From Apteryx mantelli (Eukaryota; Chordata; Aves; Apterygiformes; Apterygidae), in the NCBI RefSeq assembly GCF_036417845.1, contig NC_089981.1, positions 63,701,268 through 63,765,267 on the forward strand: a stretch of 64,000 nucleotides of DNA. The letters run 5' to 3'. Positions 45,601 through 57,450 of the stretch are shown one piece after another. The number at the start of each line of letters is the position of its first letter. Position 1 is the stretch's first letter. Under the pieces are notes generated by a model that was not told the DNA's origin, did not search any database, and was given only the letters and a program-made list of their open reading frames with translations. Position numbers and translations under genes: made by a program.

Positions 45601-48600
45601 GCAGGCAGTGAGGAGAGGGCAATGATGCTGGGGTGCGATATGGGGGCCACCAAAGGAGAGTGAGGTGGCTGAAGAGGCAGTGAAGGCTGCTGGCATCAGC
45701 AGCACAGAGTGGGCAGCCGGCTGGAGAGGGCAAAAGAGCCCCAAGCAAGGGCCAAAGTGATGGGTGGAGAAAGCCAAGGCAGACCCGACTGAGATCAGCT
45801 TAGCTTGGAGGACCTCAGATGGGCTGTGGCCTGTACGGTTGTGTCAGGTAAGTGAGCCAAGACAGCCCCCCAGGACCAACGTGGGCAGGGACAGAGATGC
45901 AGATAGCCCTGCGAGACTACTGCTGCAGGAATTGCACCCACACAGCCTCTGGCCCTGGAGTAGCCTGGAGCAGCAAGTCCTAGTGAGAGGCTTTAAAGAG
46001 CACATCATGCCAATCAGAAATGCTTGATTGCTCTGATTGCTGCCATTGGAGGCTTTTTCCTATTATTATTTGGGGAACAGACAGGATCTGGTATTTTTCT
46101 GCTCGGAGGAAGCAAAGGTCAGGACAGCGAATTTGGCACAGGGAGACTGCTGGGGCTGTCGCTCCATCTCCAGCCCTTGGAGGCATCAGCTTGCAAGAGG
46201 AGTCTGTGGGACTGCTGGGTTCAGACTGCTCATCTCAGCTCGAAATGCCAGGCCAGGACATGCGGGACATGGGAAAGGGAAATTCAGCATCTGCTGCAGA
46301 ATCCAAAAGCATTGGCCTGGGGAAATGTGGTCCAGGCTTCAAACTTGCCCTTGCTCAGCTCAGAGCTGCCCTAAGGAAATCCTGCTGCTGCTTGCATATG
46401 ATACTGTCTGGAGAGCACCAGGAAAGAAACAGCAGTTCAGGAGGCAATGGGAGAGAGGGAAACGGCATCCTATCCGCAATGCAGAATGCCTGCGTAGAAA
46501 CGTCTGTGTGTGTGGAGCTGCTGGGAACCAGCCTTACTGGACCCCTGGGCTCCAGGAAGCACAGCTGCTTCAGTCCCTCGCCTCGACCAGGCTCCCCGCG
46601 CAGGGTGCCACACAGACACCAAGCCTGTGTCGTCAGGAGCACCTCACAGCACCTCACAGAGTTCACCCAAGAAGGGGTTATTGCCAGGATGTTCCTTTCC
46701 TGCTGCTGCTGGAAGAGACACAGAAGCTTGTGCTTGCGGATTGTAATTTTACTCATGGATGATTTTCCTGTGCTAATGGTAACAGTCTTCAATTCCTTGT
46801 CGGGTTTTCTCCATCACTATTTATACCCAGCATTGTACTGAACACAGTGAGTATCCTAGACATCTCCAAGCTCTTCTCCCCAAATCCCCTACTTCACCCA
46901 TAGCAGCCACCCTTTGCTCCAGTCCATCACATCTCCTTCCAGGCCCTTCTCCTGCCTATGAAATCCCTCAGGCCACTGTCCTTTCATGGCTGCCACTGGG
47001 CTGGTGCTGCCCTGGGCCCTGCATCCTGTCCTCCCCACTGCTGCACCCCCACGGACCGTGCCTGGCTGCCTTATCCTGTGGCACAGGGCGAGCATCACCT
47101 TTGGGGAGCAGCGATAGTGTACGCTGGAGCCAGTCCCGTGCCGTGCTGCTCCCCTGGGGCCAGGCATGCTCCAGCCTGGCCCACTCCCGTGCCGGCATCT
47201 CCTCGGTGCTCACCCTCCACAGCCTGTGTGGGGTCAGCTTGGTAACTCGACACAGAAATGGTCTGGCAAATAGGACCCCGCTTTCTCCTGGGTGAGTGAG
47301 CTCCGACCAGGGCCAGTGCAAGGTAGGGAAAGGGGATGCAGCATGTGGTTGGCAGCAGGGGCGGGGGGGACACTGGACTGTTCCCCCCTTTCAGCTGATA
47401 GATCAGCTTAGCCAGAGCATGCAACTTCATCCTCATGTCTCTTCAAATCTCCCTTCTATCACTTGAGGCTGGCTATGCAAAGCAGTTGTTAATGACTGCT
47501 CATTTGTCTTTGTTTAAAACATATACATACTCAAATGATTCATAACCATCCTGAAGGCTAGTGCATGCTGCCACCCTCCTTTTCCCACCATCCTATTTAT
47601 TTTATCCACCGTCTGCCTTCTTTCAGCTCACGGCTATTTCCACCTTGCTTATTGTGCCTTGGTTGTGCCAGGGATTCATAGCACTTCTGTACAGTTCAGG
47701 TGTTTAATTCATTTGCCAATAATCTGCTCTCTTTAAAAATGAACTTATACTGTGGACATGACACATTTCTAGCTTACTTTTCCAAACTCCCAGTTTCCAA
47801 ACACAGCCTACATTTTTCATGGGTGCAGTAAGCTGATCTCCTGTTCCAGTGAATAAACAAATCATTCCCATTCTGGCCAAGATCCACAGCCTGAGACAAA
47901 CTTCAAGGTGTGAAATCACTACCCAGGTCAATAGGTGCAAGCCAAATGAAATGTTGAGCCTCTCTTTAATACTTCTTACTGCCAAAGAAACTGAATCATC
48001 AGACAGAGATTTGCCCTCTGTGTTTGAGAAGGCAAACTTAATACTGGTGGGAGCTATTGGAGACAAGATGTTTATTATGTCTTCAAGAATATGTGGGGAG
48101 GAAGGTGTCCCAGGGCTTCCCACTGCTCCTGCTTGGCCTGCAGGGACAGGGGAGGCTGATTGCTGTGAGGACAAAGACATGCACGGGATGATGGCTAGGC
48201 TATTTTCCATATGGTTCAGAAAGAGGTGATGAAAACTGCTGTCACATACAGCTTTTTTAATGACTCTGTCAAGGCAGGCCCATGCCTTGCTGAGTAGCCA
48301 TCTGAGCTTATTCTTGCCTTGTTGTATCGCTGCTTTCCGTCCCTTCCTGTCCCGTTTCTCTTCTCCTCCCGCATCATATCTGGATTTGGATCAGCCCTTC
48401 CTGGGACTGGCATCAGGCTGCTACTTGCCCCCATGAAACATCCAGCCCACCTGTAACTGTTTGAAGCGCCTCAGGACCATCCCACAGGACATTGTCGTAT
48501 GTCCTGTGAGATGACCTGGAAAACCAGGCTCCCAGGCTCGAGGCCGGTTCTGCCATGTGGACCGGGAGCAAGAAGAGCAGCAAGGCGACGGGCGCTGTGC

Positions 48601-49759
48601 AGAGCGGGTGGAGGATGCAGTGCTGCTTGGTGTGAGCATTGCCGGTGATCCGGCACGGTGTAATTCATGACCGTCACAGATGATGCAAAAGCAGGCAGAG
48701 CTGCAGCACTCAGGAGCACCTATGATAACCGCTTTAGCAGCCTTGTCTTTCTGCGAGGCTCCCTGAGCACCAGCAAGCTGGGGGCCCAGTGGTGTTACCT
48801 TGAACCAGTCCTGGACTGAACATCCCATCAGGTGCTTCCCTTTTCCGTGCACATGGAAACCAGGAAGCTTGTCTCCCCTCTGAGCCTGCAGGGCCCAAGG
48901 CAATGCTGGCCTGAGCTGCCCACACTGCGGCTGCGCTGCCTTGCCGAGATCCCCCTGGGGCTGGGGACCTCAGGGCCCAGGGACAGTGAGACATGGCCTC
49001 GCAGAGCCGGGTGCATGTACACCCTGGCCAATGTGCGCAGCACCAGGCTGGGTGCCTCGGCCCAGGGTTACAGCGCTGGAGGAAATTTGTCATGTGAATA
49101 GCTGAATCTCCAAAAAGTATAGTTTGGGTTCAAATTCTGTGACTGGTTTTGATTTTTCAGAAGGCGTCTGAAATGTTCTGCTCAAAAAGGAAGCTCCATT
49201 TTAAGCGATGCACTTGGAAAGTGCTGGAGGTAAGCAGAACCTCCCCTCCCAGGCTGGCCAAAGCATCTTTTGACTGCTTTGCTGCCTTTTTCACTTTAAT
49301 GACAAACAGCAACATCAAGACAATTTGAGGAAATCTATAAAAGACTTTTTTTCCCCTGTCTCCTAGTGCTGCAGCTTGGGACCTCAGCTGGAAAAGTCAA
49401 TCATTTGTCCACCACTAATTCTACAGATGAAGAAATACTGGTTCAAAGTCTTGCTTAAAATTACCCTGTCAGAGCAGTGAGGAAAGACTTGTACTGTGAG
49501 TGGTGCCTGGCAGTCCCAGGCTTAGTTACAGGGCTCCAGAAAATAGGCAGAAAAAAGAAAAATCTGCCTGATTTGGAGAAAATGCTTGCAGCAGAGCTGG
49601 CAAATAACTCCAAACATGGATGCTTAATGGGAGGAGGGGCAGTGAAGTCAGGAAGATGTAACAGAGATACCAGGGAAGGGCCAAGGTACCCTGACCAGCC
49701 ACTCTCCAGGGGAGCAGGGCCCTGGAGTGTGGCAGCTGAGCTGCGAGGGCCTGAAGCAC

Positions 49760-49930
49760 CCGTGCGCAATGGGGCAATTCCCACGCTGTGTGCAACGGGG
49801 CAATTCCCACGCCGCGCGTATGATAGGGTGATTCCTGTGCCATGTGCGATGGGGTGATTCCTGCGCTGTGCATGACTGGATGTTTCCCATGCTGTGCACG
49901 ACCAGACGATTCCCACGTTGTGCACACCGA
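49760..49930 (+). repeat. Minisatellite, about six 26-28 bp units
   Basis: About six imperfect copies of a unit like GTGCAATGGGGCAATTCCCA plus a short GC-rich linker. The shared core is G-(A/G)TT-CCC/CTG with a GCTGTGTGC-like joint. Divergence between units indicates moderate age. It explains the repetitive open frames seen across it. Confidence 0.85.
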
Positions 49931-50329
49931 GCACCCTACCACGGCATGGACGAGCTGCATGGGTCTGGCCAGGCCCCTCTCCTCTGCATGGTGACACCCC
50001 TGGAGCTGTGCGGGCTCCGGCTGGCCTCCGCGTTATACAAACTGGGGGTGCTGCCTGGTGGCACCCAGGTAAAGCCTTGCTGGGCAGAGGCTGTTTGCTA
50101 TCACAAGCGAAAATGCTCCCTCTGGTCCTCAGGCTGCTCCGACACAGGCTGCTGGGCTGGGCAGGGTGGCCCCTTTGGGGCTTGCTCCGCAGAGCTGCAG
50201 GTGGCAGAGGGGGATTTTAATCGCCAAGTTTCCGGAGAGCGCTTGGTCACCTCTCCGCAAGAGGTGCTGACGTCTGAAGGCTGGGCTGAGGGCAGGGAGG
50301 GGTTCAGTACCACGCGAAAGCAGGGATTT

Positions 50330-50530
50330 GCTGTACAAATTCACCATGCTGGAGCTGCAGCAAATTACTCATTCTTTAATAATCATGTTTATTACCTGCC
50401 TCTGATGGTGGTTCAGGGAGTCAAAGTGAAGCAGATTCAGCTCCCCAAAGCTTTAGATCTGCCAGCCATTTTCACGACACAAGAAACTTTTGCTGGAGAA
50501 ATGCAGTCACTACATTTTTGATCGGGTAAT
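50330..50530. promoter_or_regulatory. AT-rich unique stretch near the SYNDIG1L promoter (candidate regulatory element)
   Basis: Contains AGCAAATTACTCATTC, TTTAATAATCATG and AGTCAAAGTGAAGC motifs in unique sequence about 1 kb downstream of the candidate first exon. No coding signal. Low confidence. Confidence 0.25.
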
Positions 50531-51545
50531 TCCTTCTCCTGACAGCCTACAAAGTAACCAGCTATTATCCCCTGGAGACCAAGGCTTTTTTCCTTGTGCA
50601 TCACAGGCAGCCTCAGACCCCGTTCCGCCAGTTATCCCTGTTATTTACATAGCGCGCTACCTTCCGCTTGGGGTCCTCCTGGGAAAAAGGTTGCTACTGG
50701 TGGCAGATCCTGGGCTCATGACAAAGAAATTTATTTTTCAGAAGCTAAGCAAGCAGCCCGATAAAGTGGGTTTGTAGAGAGCGGCATGGGTTTTGTGAAA
50801 CCTGCAGCAGCTTTGGAGAATGAATCCTAAACAGGCACTGGTCAGGCACGGAAAGCACTTCCCTTCGAAACTCCTTAACACACAGCTCTTCCCACAGGTA
50901 CCAGCCTGGAAAGGCATTTATAGGAATGTACGTAGAAGGTGCTGTTCGAGCAAGTCATTTTGCTGGCACAGTTACCTGCACTGGTAATAGCCTTCTCGAC
51001 TGAGGTCCCCAGACTGTTTCCCTTGCCACCACCCGGGTGCATCCCAGGGATGCACTGCCGGAGGTGCCTGGCAGTGGTAGGTTTAGGCTGCCAAAGCTCC
51101 TCAGCCAGAAGAAAAATAACCCCCAAACTTCAGCAGAGGACTGAGTAGCCAGGGAGGGAGACCCCGTGGGCTGCCTCAGATTTACATAGCAGTGCAAGGT
51201 GGCACTGCAGTTTCTCTGACATATCTGGCCTCAAAAACTTTTGCTAAAATCCTTATATTTTGCCCACACCAGAATCTACTATCCAATAATTTTGCCCTGG
51301 CTGCTGCTGCCTAGCCTCTGCAGCTTCCAGCCTTTTTGATTTACAGACCCCTCCGCATTTCCTGAAGGAGGGGCAGACCCCTCTGGGGCAAATCAAAGCT
51401 TTGCGCCAGGCTGGTTTCCTCCGGCACCTCCTGCTGCCCACGGGAGCAGCCTGGAGACCGCAGGGAGGAGCGCCCGCATCACAGGGAAACCCCTCGTCCA
51501 CCTCAGAGCAGGGACACGCCAAGAGCCATCCATGAGGTCCCTTAC

Positions 51546-51870
51546 CTGCGTGTCGAAGAAGGGTTCACCCACGAAGTTGGAGAGGAGGCAGCAGAAGTAG
51601 CACGGCGGCGGGCATCATCTTGGCCAGGAGCAGCTCCGCTCCCGGGATGGCCGCGGCCCTCGCCCCGGGCAGGTGTCCCACGGCTCCGCGCAGGCCCTGG
51701 CGTGGGCTGAGGCTGCAGGTGGGGCGCTGGGGACTGGTGCGGCGAAGCCCCAGACAGCACTGGGGTGTGCAGCAGCACACCAGGCACAGCACCGGGATGT
51801 GCAGCAGTGAAGCCCTCTAGCTGCAGCAAAACCTTACTTCACATTTGTGTCAAGAGACTCTGCGTTCACT
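51546..51870 (-). other. SYNDIG1L: Candidate SYNDIG1L non-coding exon 1 and promoter
   Basis: On the minus strand a perfect donor CGCAG|GTAAGG (GT at 51,545-51,544) ends a GC-rich stretch. An ATTATA sequence (51,901-51,906) lies about 30 bp upstream of the assumed start near 51,870, which is only a guess. The exon would carry a short upstream reading frame (MMPAAVLLLLPP, 17 codons). The position fits the non-coding first exon that SYNDIG1L requires, but another gene or no gene is possible. Confidence 0.35.
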
Positions 51871-53204
51871 CGCTTGCTCGCTCTTGCGCTCTGGCTACGG
51901 TATAATCAGCTCCAAACACTCTCTAATGAGAGCTGTGCATCGCAACCATTGCTTTTTTACGGCATCTTCCCAACATGATTTCTTCTGCTAATTTAGATAA
52001 CAAACCAGAAGATCTGTCCTTTCTCTCCTTTTCTTTTCTCTGCATTTCCCAGGGCACAGCTCTTCCCACTCTCCCATCGGCCAGGGGGAGCCTCCATCAA
52101 GGAAAAGAGCCAGTGCTGGAAAGCAGAGTTTAAAGAAGAAAGATAAATGGGATTTCTCGCTGCTGGAGCCTGTGCTGAGGGGTCAAGCAGCCCTGCTCAG
52201 GGGCTGGGTCCTGGGGGCAGGCGGCTTGTTCTGTAGCTCCGAGTGTTTTTCTGCCCTTCTCCATAAGGACCTGGGCAGGATAAGGATTCACCTCACACAT
52301 GCCTGGGTATCACTGGTTTGTGGAGTTAATTTGGATTCACACCAGTGCAGTGGGGGATGACACCAAGGCCTTGGCAGCCCAGCCTTCCTGCATCCCTTGC
52401 TCAACCCAAGCAAAGCCCGGGGAGCTCACGCTGCTCCCCGCCTCTCTAGGGCTTGCTGAGCCATGCATGCTGTGGTAGGACATGAACCTGCAGAAATGAC
52501 TCCCCAGCCCTCCCAAACTGCCATCAAGCCCTCACTCACCCCTTTGTAGTCCCCTCTGCTCAGGTGCCCCCATCGGTCCCACCACCCCATCCTCCACCTG
52601 TCCCCCAGCCTCCTTCCCACTACCCACAGGGTCCCTAGGCACCTTCCTTGCCCTCCCCACTGCCATGTCCCTCCTAGTCTCCACAGCCCAGTCACCAAGA
52701 AGGTGCCAAACTGCATCCAAGTGCCCAAGAGCATCCAGCATCATGATCACTGCTAGCAAAAACATGCAATGCTGAAGCCCTGTCCTGCAGGAAGGAGACT
52801 ATTTGAGTGCGGGCTAAGAGGTGGCTATTCCCATCCCTTCCTCTGAATTTCTAAGTGTCGCTCACTGCAAGAGCAGACCTCACCCTGGAGAGACATGAGG
52901 TCTGAGCCAGCATGGGACTCCCGTGTTCAGAGCTGCTGGCACGCGCCCTGCCCTGCGGCCACCCCTCATGGCCATGACCAGGGCCCTCACGAGGGTGAAG
53001 CTGGGGCTGCTCAGTACAATGTGCTTTTCAGCAGGTCTGGGATAATCTCCGGTGCCAGCTGACTTCTTCCAGGTGCTGACCTGATGGATGATGGGTTATT
53101 TGCAGGGACAGGTGAATCTGATGGTCCCACTCCCAGATGCTGTAGGGTTCTGGCTGGGAGAGGAGATGGCAGGGCAGCATCCCTCTGCTCAGGCTCCCAG
53201 AGAT

Positions 53205-55480
53205 CACAGGATCACAGAATCACAGAATCGCTGAGGTTGGAAGGGACCTCTGGAGATCATCTAGTCCAACCCCCTGCTCAAGCAGGGTCACCTAGAGCAC
53301 ATTGCACAGGATTGCATCCAGGCATGTTTTGAATATCTCCAGAGAAGGAGACTCCACAACCTCTCTGGGCAACCTGTTCCAGTGCTCTGTCACCCCTCAC
53401 AGTGAAAAAGTTTTTCCTCATGTTCAGATGGAACTGTCTGTGTTTCAGTTTGTGCCCGTTGCCTCGCGTCCTGTCGCTCGGCACCACTGAAAAGAGTCTG
53501 GTCCCATCCTCTCGACACCCTCCCTTCAGATACTTGTACACGCTGATAAGATCTCCTCTCAGCCTTCTCTTCTCCAAGCTAAACAGGCCCAGCTCTCTCA
53601 GCCTTTCCTCATAAGAGAGATGCTCCAGTCCCCTAATCATCTTTGTAGCCCTTCGCTGGACTTGCTGCAGTAGTGCCACATCCCTCTTGTACTGGGGAGC
53701 CCAGAACTGGACGCAGTACTCCAGATGTGGCCTCACCAGGGCTGAGTAGAGGGGGAGAATCACCTCCCTCGACCTGCTGGCAACACTCTTCCTGATGCAG
53801 CCCAGGATACCATTGGCCTTCTTGGCCACAAGGGCATATTGCTGGCTCATGGTCAACTTGGTGTCCACCAGCACTCCCAGGTCCTTCTCCGCAGAGCTGC
53901 TTTCCAGCAGGTCAACCCCCAACCTGTACTGGTGCATGGGGTTATTCCTCCCCAGGTGCAGGACCCTGCACTTGCCTTTGTTGAACTTCATGAGGTTCCT
54001 CTCCGCCCACCTCTCCAGCCTGTCCAGGTCTCTCTGAATGGCAGCACAGCCCTCTGGTGTATCCGCCACTCCTCCCAGTTTTGTATCGTCGGCAAACTTG
54101 CTGAGGGTGCACTCTGTCCCTTCATCCAGGTCATTGATGAAGAAGTTGAACAAGACTGGACCCAGGACTGACCCCTGGGGGACACTGCTAGCTACAGGCC
54201 TCCAACTAGACTCTGCGCCGCTGATCACAACCCTCTGGGCTCTGCCATTCAGCCAGTTCTCAATCCACCTCACTGTCCACTCATCTAGCCCACACTTCCT
54301 GAGCTTGTCTATGAGGATGTTATGGGAGACAGTGTCAAAAGCCTTGCTGAAGTCTAGGTAGACAACATCCACTGCTCTCCCCTCATCTACCCAGCCCGTC
54401 ATTCCATCATAGAAGGCTATCAGATTGGTTAGGCATGATTTCCCCTTGGTGAAGCCATGCTGACTACTCCTGATCACTTTCTTGTCCTCCACATGCTTGG
54501 AGATGGCCTCCAGGATGAGCTGCTCCATCACCTTTCCAGGGATGCAGGTGAGCCTGACTGGCCTGTAGTTCCCTGGGTCCTCCTTCCTGCCCTTTTTGAA
54601 GACTGGGGTGACATTGGCCTTCTTCCAGTCTTCAGGCACCTCTCCTGTTCTCCATGACCTTTCAAAGATGATGGAGAGTGGCTTAGCAATGACATCCGCC
54701 AGCTCCCTCAGCACTCGTGGGTGCATCCCATCAGGGTCCATGGATTTGTGGGTGTCAAGTCTGCTTAAATGATCTCTAACCCGATCCTCCTCCACCAAGG
54801 GAAAGTCTTCCTTTCTCCAGACTTTCTCTCTTGCCTCCAGGGTCTGGGATTCCTGAGGGCTAGCCTGAGCAGTAAAGACAGAAGCAAAGAAGGCATTCAG
54901 TAACTCTGCCTTCTCTGCATCCTTTGTCACCAGGGCACCCACCCCATTCAGCAAAGGGCCCACATTTACCCTAGTCTTCCTCTTGTTACTGATGTATTTG
55001 AAGAAGCCCTTCTTGTTGTCCTTGACATCTCTTGCCAGATTTAATTCCAAACGGGCCTTAGCCTTCCTCGTCGCATCCCTGCATACTCTGACAACGTTCC
55101 TATATTCCTCCCAAGTGGCCTGTCCCCCTTTCCACTTTCTGTATACTTCCTTCTTCTGGTTGAGTTTTGCCAGGAGCTCCTTGCTCATCCATGCAGATCT
55201 CCTCCCTCCTTTGCTTGACTTCCTACTCATAGGGATGCACCACTCTTGAGCCTGGAGGAGGAGATGTTTGAATATTAACCAGCTCTCTTGAACACCCCTT
55301 CCTTCTAGGGCCCTAACCCATGGGATTCCTCCAAGTATGTCCCTGAAGAGGCCAAAGTCTGCTCTCCTGAAGTCCAGGGTTGCGATCCTACTTAGTGCCC
55401 TGCTGCCTCCTCACAGGATCCTGAACTCCACGATCTCATGGTCACTGCAGCCAAGGCAGGACAGAGGGAAGGCCGGCTAA
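53205..55480 (-). mobile_element. CR1 non-LTR retrotransposon, 5'-truncated, well preserved
   Basis: On the minus strand the element runs from the middle of ORF2 to the 3' end. The 3' terminus carries the CR1-type 8-bp tail repeat, seen on the plus strand as ATCACAGG-ATCACAGA-ATCACAGA (53,206-53,229), followed by the typical AGGTTGGAAGGGACCTCTGG block. The 5' side loses similarity near 55,440-55,480, so the endonuclease domain and ORF1 are missing, the usual 5' truncation of LINEs. The preserved frame suggests a fairly recent insertion compared with other LINE relics in this window. Confidence 0.96.
53278..55413 (-). pseudogene. CR1 ORF2 reverse-transcriptase fragment (non-functional)
   Basis: An open frame of 650 codons from ATG 55,230 covers the reverse transcriptase: the GNYRPV region (about 220), [12 protein letters not shown] (about 289-300) with the first catalytic Asp, [10 protein letters not shown] (349-358), and FADD (379-382) with the catalytic pair. 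Upstream the same frame stays open to an in-frame TGA at 55,413-55,411, probably a decayed CGA codon. Near the end, at the CCCC run 53,393-53,396, an apparent one-base insertion moves the last 40 or so codons out of the usual CR1 frame. With no endonuclease domain in frame the copy cannot move by itself. Confidence 0.93.
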
Positions 55481-56930
55481 TCAGAGACAGCGCTGTTGCC
55501 ACAGCCTTGCCGTCTCAGCCACAGCCACCCCTGCAAAATTCCCACAAGCTGCTTTCGTCAGTTCAGCGTGGCTGCTCTGCCCTTCACATGGGCCACGCAC
55601 AATTGCTGGATTAAAATGCAAGTGCTGTAATTACCCAGACAGGGTGGGGGATTAGCCCTCTCAAACTTTTACAGATATTACTTTGGGGAAAAGCTGCAGC
55701 ACTGTTTCTCCTGGTTTAACAACAATAAGGCCATATTAGCATCCGCGGTCAAAGTCTCTCTGACTGCAGGCAGCTCTGAGAGAAATATATGTGCTTATGG
55801 TGAAAAACAGCATAAGCAATGTGGTTTTGGGATCACTTTTATAACAGCAGCCAGGCAGTCCGTGTTAGAGAGGGGCAGCATCCCTGGATGTGCCATGAAT
55901 GTTCCTTGCGCAGTTCCCTGGGAAAGGGTTGTGTTACCTAAGTAGAGTCAGTCAGAAGTGAACTGCCTCAAGGGCGCCAAGGAAGAGCTGCCAGTCAGAA
56001 ACTTTCTTAACCAAAGTAGTAAAAGAGACAGAATTCAAAGAAAGTGCAGCAATAACATACAGAGTTTCCTGCGCTGCTGAAACTTACTGTCATATTTACA
56101 CATCCACTGGGATGAATGAAAGAAAAATGGATATATAAACGGCCCCTTGCTCTCACTTGCAAGCAGCAAGGGAGACCTCTGGCAAGAGCCCATCCAGCAG
56201 AAGGAAATGAGGTCTCATTACATTACATATTAGCTGACATATTATCACATTGGACTTGTTATACCAGCTAAATGATGTCTCTCTTCAAAAAATAATTTAG
56301 AAAGAAATGTTGCCACAGACATAAAATACACGCGTAAAAGGCTGTGCTTGTGTTTCAGTGATGCCTTTCACTGGAAGGTGGGTTTTTGTTTTTGATTATG
56401 TTCTATCAAACATTAAAAACCTCACTGCCAATATGTCCTGAGCTTCGCATTCTTCATCTAACTACAGACATAGCAACAGATAAATATGCCACGACAAATT
56501 TGGTAACATTGCTTTATTGACAGCCAAAAACCAGATCACTTTAAACTAGAAGTCTGAAATCCTGCCAAACAGTCACAAGCGGATAGCTGAGATGAAAGAT
56601 TTAGTGCCAGAAAGGGACAGAAAACACTAAAACCCCAAATAATTGGAAGGTCTCTACCAAGGTGAAGACTCAGCTGCAGAGTGTCCTCAAAAAGGCATAA
56701 AGAGAGAGAGAAGACAAGATAAAAGGAAAACAAATCACACTCAAGATGACTGTACATCTCCTTTTAAGGCATCACTCAGCCAGCTGCAATAAGCTAGACC
56801 CAGGACACATCAGACAGGGTCCGCTTTTCAAAGGCGCTCAGCACCCCTTGTGCCAACAAAATCAGTGTCAGGATTTTAAATACATATTTAGGGGGCGGGG
56901 AAGAACACTGAACAGATTAGGCTACATTTG
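55481..56930. other. Intergenic, unique AT-rich DNA
   Basis: No coding exon seen. 55,580-55,830 is motif-dense (GCTGTAATTACCC, CAACAATAAGGCCATATTAGC, GAAATATATGTGC) and could be a regulatory element next to which the CR1 landed. The rest shows nothing recognisable. Confidence 0.4.
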
Positions 56931-56939
56931 TAGTTATTA

Positions 56940-57450
56940 AAATGATCAGATTAGTGATATCTAGAGAGGACAGAGGAGCTTCAGAGGGATCAGCCAAACC
57001 TAATTAATTGGGCAGCATGACGAGAGAAGAATTTAAGTGTGGACAAGTGGAAGGTAAAGCATATTGGAAGGAATAACTTCAACTCTTCATAATCACTAAT
57101 GATTTCTAAATAAACTGAAAGCATTAAGAAAAAAAAAAAGATGTGGGTGTAACTGTGGACAATAGTGAAAGCCATCTGGTTAGTGTACAGTGGCAGGCAA
57201 AAAAAAATGCTGTTAGATTGCTTTCATAAAATGATACAGAAATTAATAAAAATATTACAGTACTGTGTTGGTAGTGACTCAGCTGCTAGGGATGAGGTAA
57301 GTTTTTCTCTTAGAGGACAGATTCAGATTATTTATTATGAAAAGTATAGTAAATCTTCTGTAAAGCTGAAGTGCTCAGTCCTGGAGCACAGGATGACATT
57401 TTTAAGCATTTACAAGGAAACCTGGTCATTTAGGAGGAAGTAGTCAACAA
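56940..57450 (+). mobile_element. Ancient CR1/L3-like LINE fragment, sense
   Basis: Plus-strand frames show, in the order expected of the LINE reverse-transcriptase thumb region, KVKHIGRNNFNSS (about 57,050), KDVGVTVDNSESHL (about 57,140-57,180) and a KKNAVRLLS-like block. These correspond to the CR1 [14 protein letters not shown] and KAN-ILG blocks. Stops and length changes are frequent. A10-11 and A9 runs are embedded. Confidence 0.5.

Larger units (their letters stand above)
38490..51545 (-). other. SYNDIG1L: Probable SYNDIG1L intron 1 / upstream region
   Basis: About 13 kb with no convincing exon. It contains AT-rich unique stretches, of which 42,560-42,680 and 50,330-50,530 are the most enhancer-like, and a 27-bp minisatellite at 49,760-49,930. 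If the first exon is not the candidate at 51.5 kb, part of this is intergenic. Confidence 0.45.

Noticed and set aside
47704-48210. 168-codon minus-strand open frame
   Set aside because: No family resemblance, and a competing 126-codon frame lies on the other strand.
49461-49997. Repeated Cys/His-containing reading frames on the minus strand, superficially zinc-finger-like
   Set aside because: They are generated by the 27-bp minisatellite; no C2H2 spacing is kept.
51565-51630. Signal-peptide-like MMPAAVLLLLPP frame, considered as the NPC2 or another secreted-protein start exon
   Set aside because: It stops after 17 codons before the donor and does not resemble NPC2; kept only as a possible upstream ORF.
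53278-55230. 650-aa protein as a host gene
   Set aside because: It is the CR1 LINE reverse transcriptase with the CR1 3' tail attached, and carries a stop and a frameshift.
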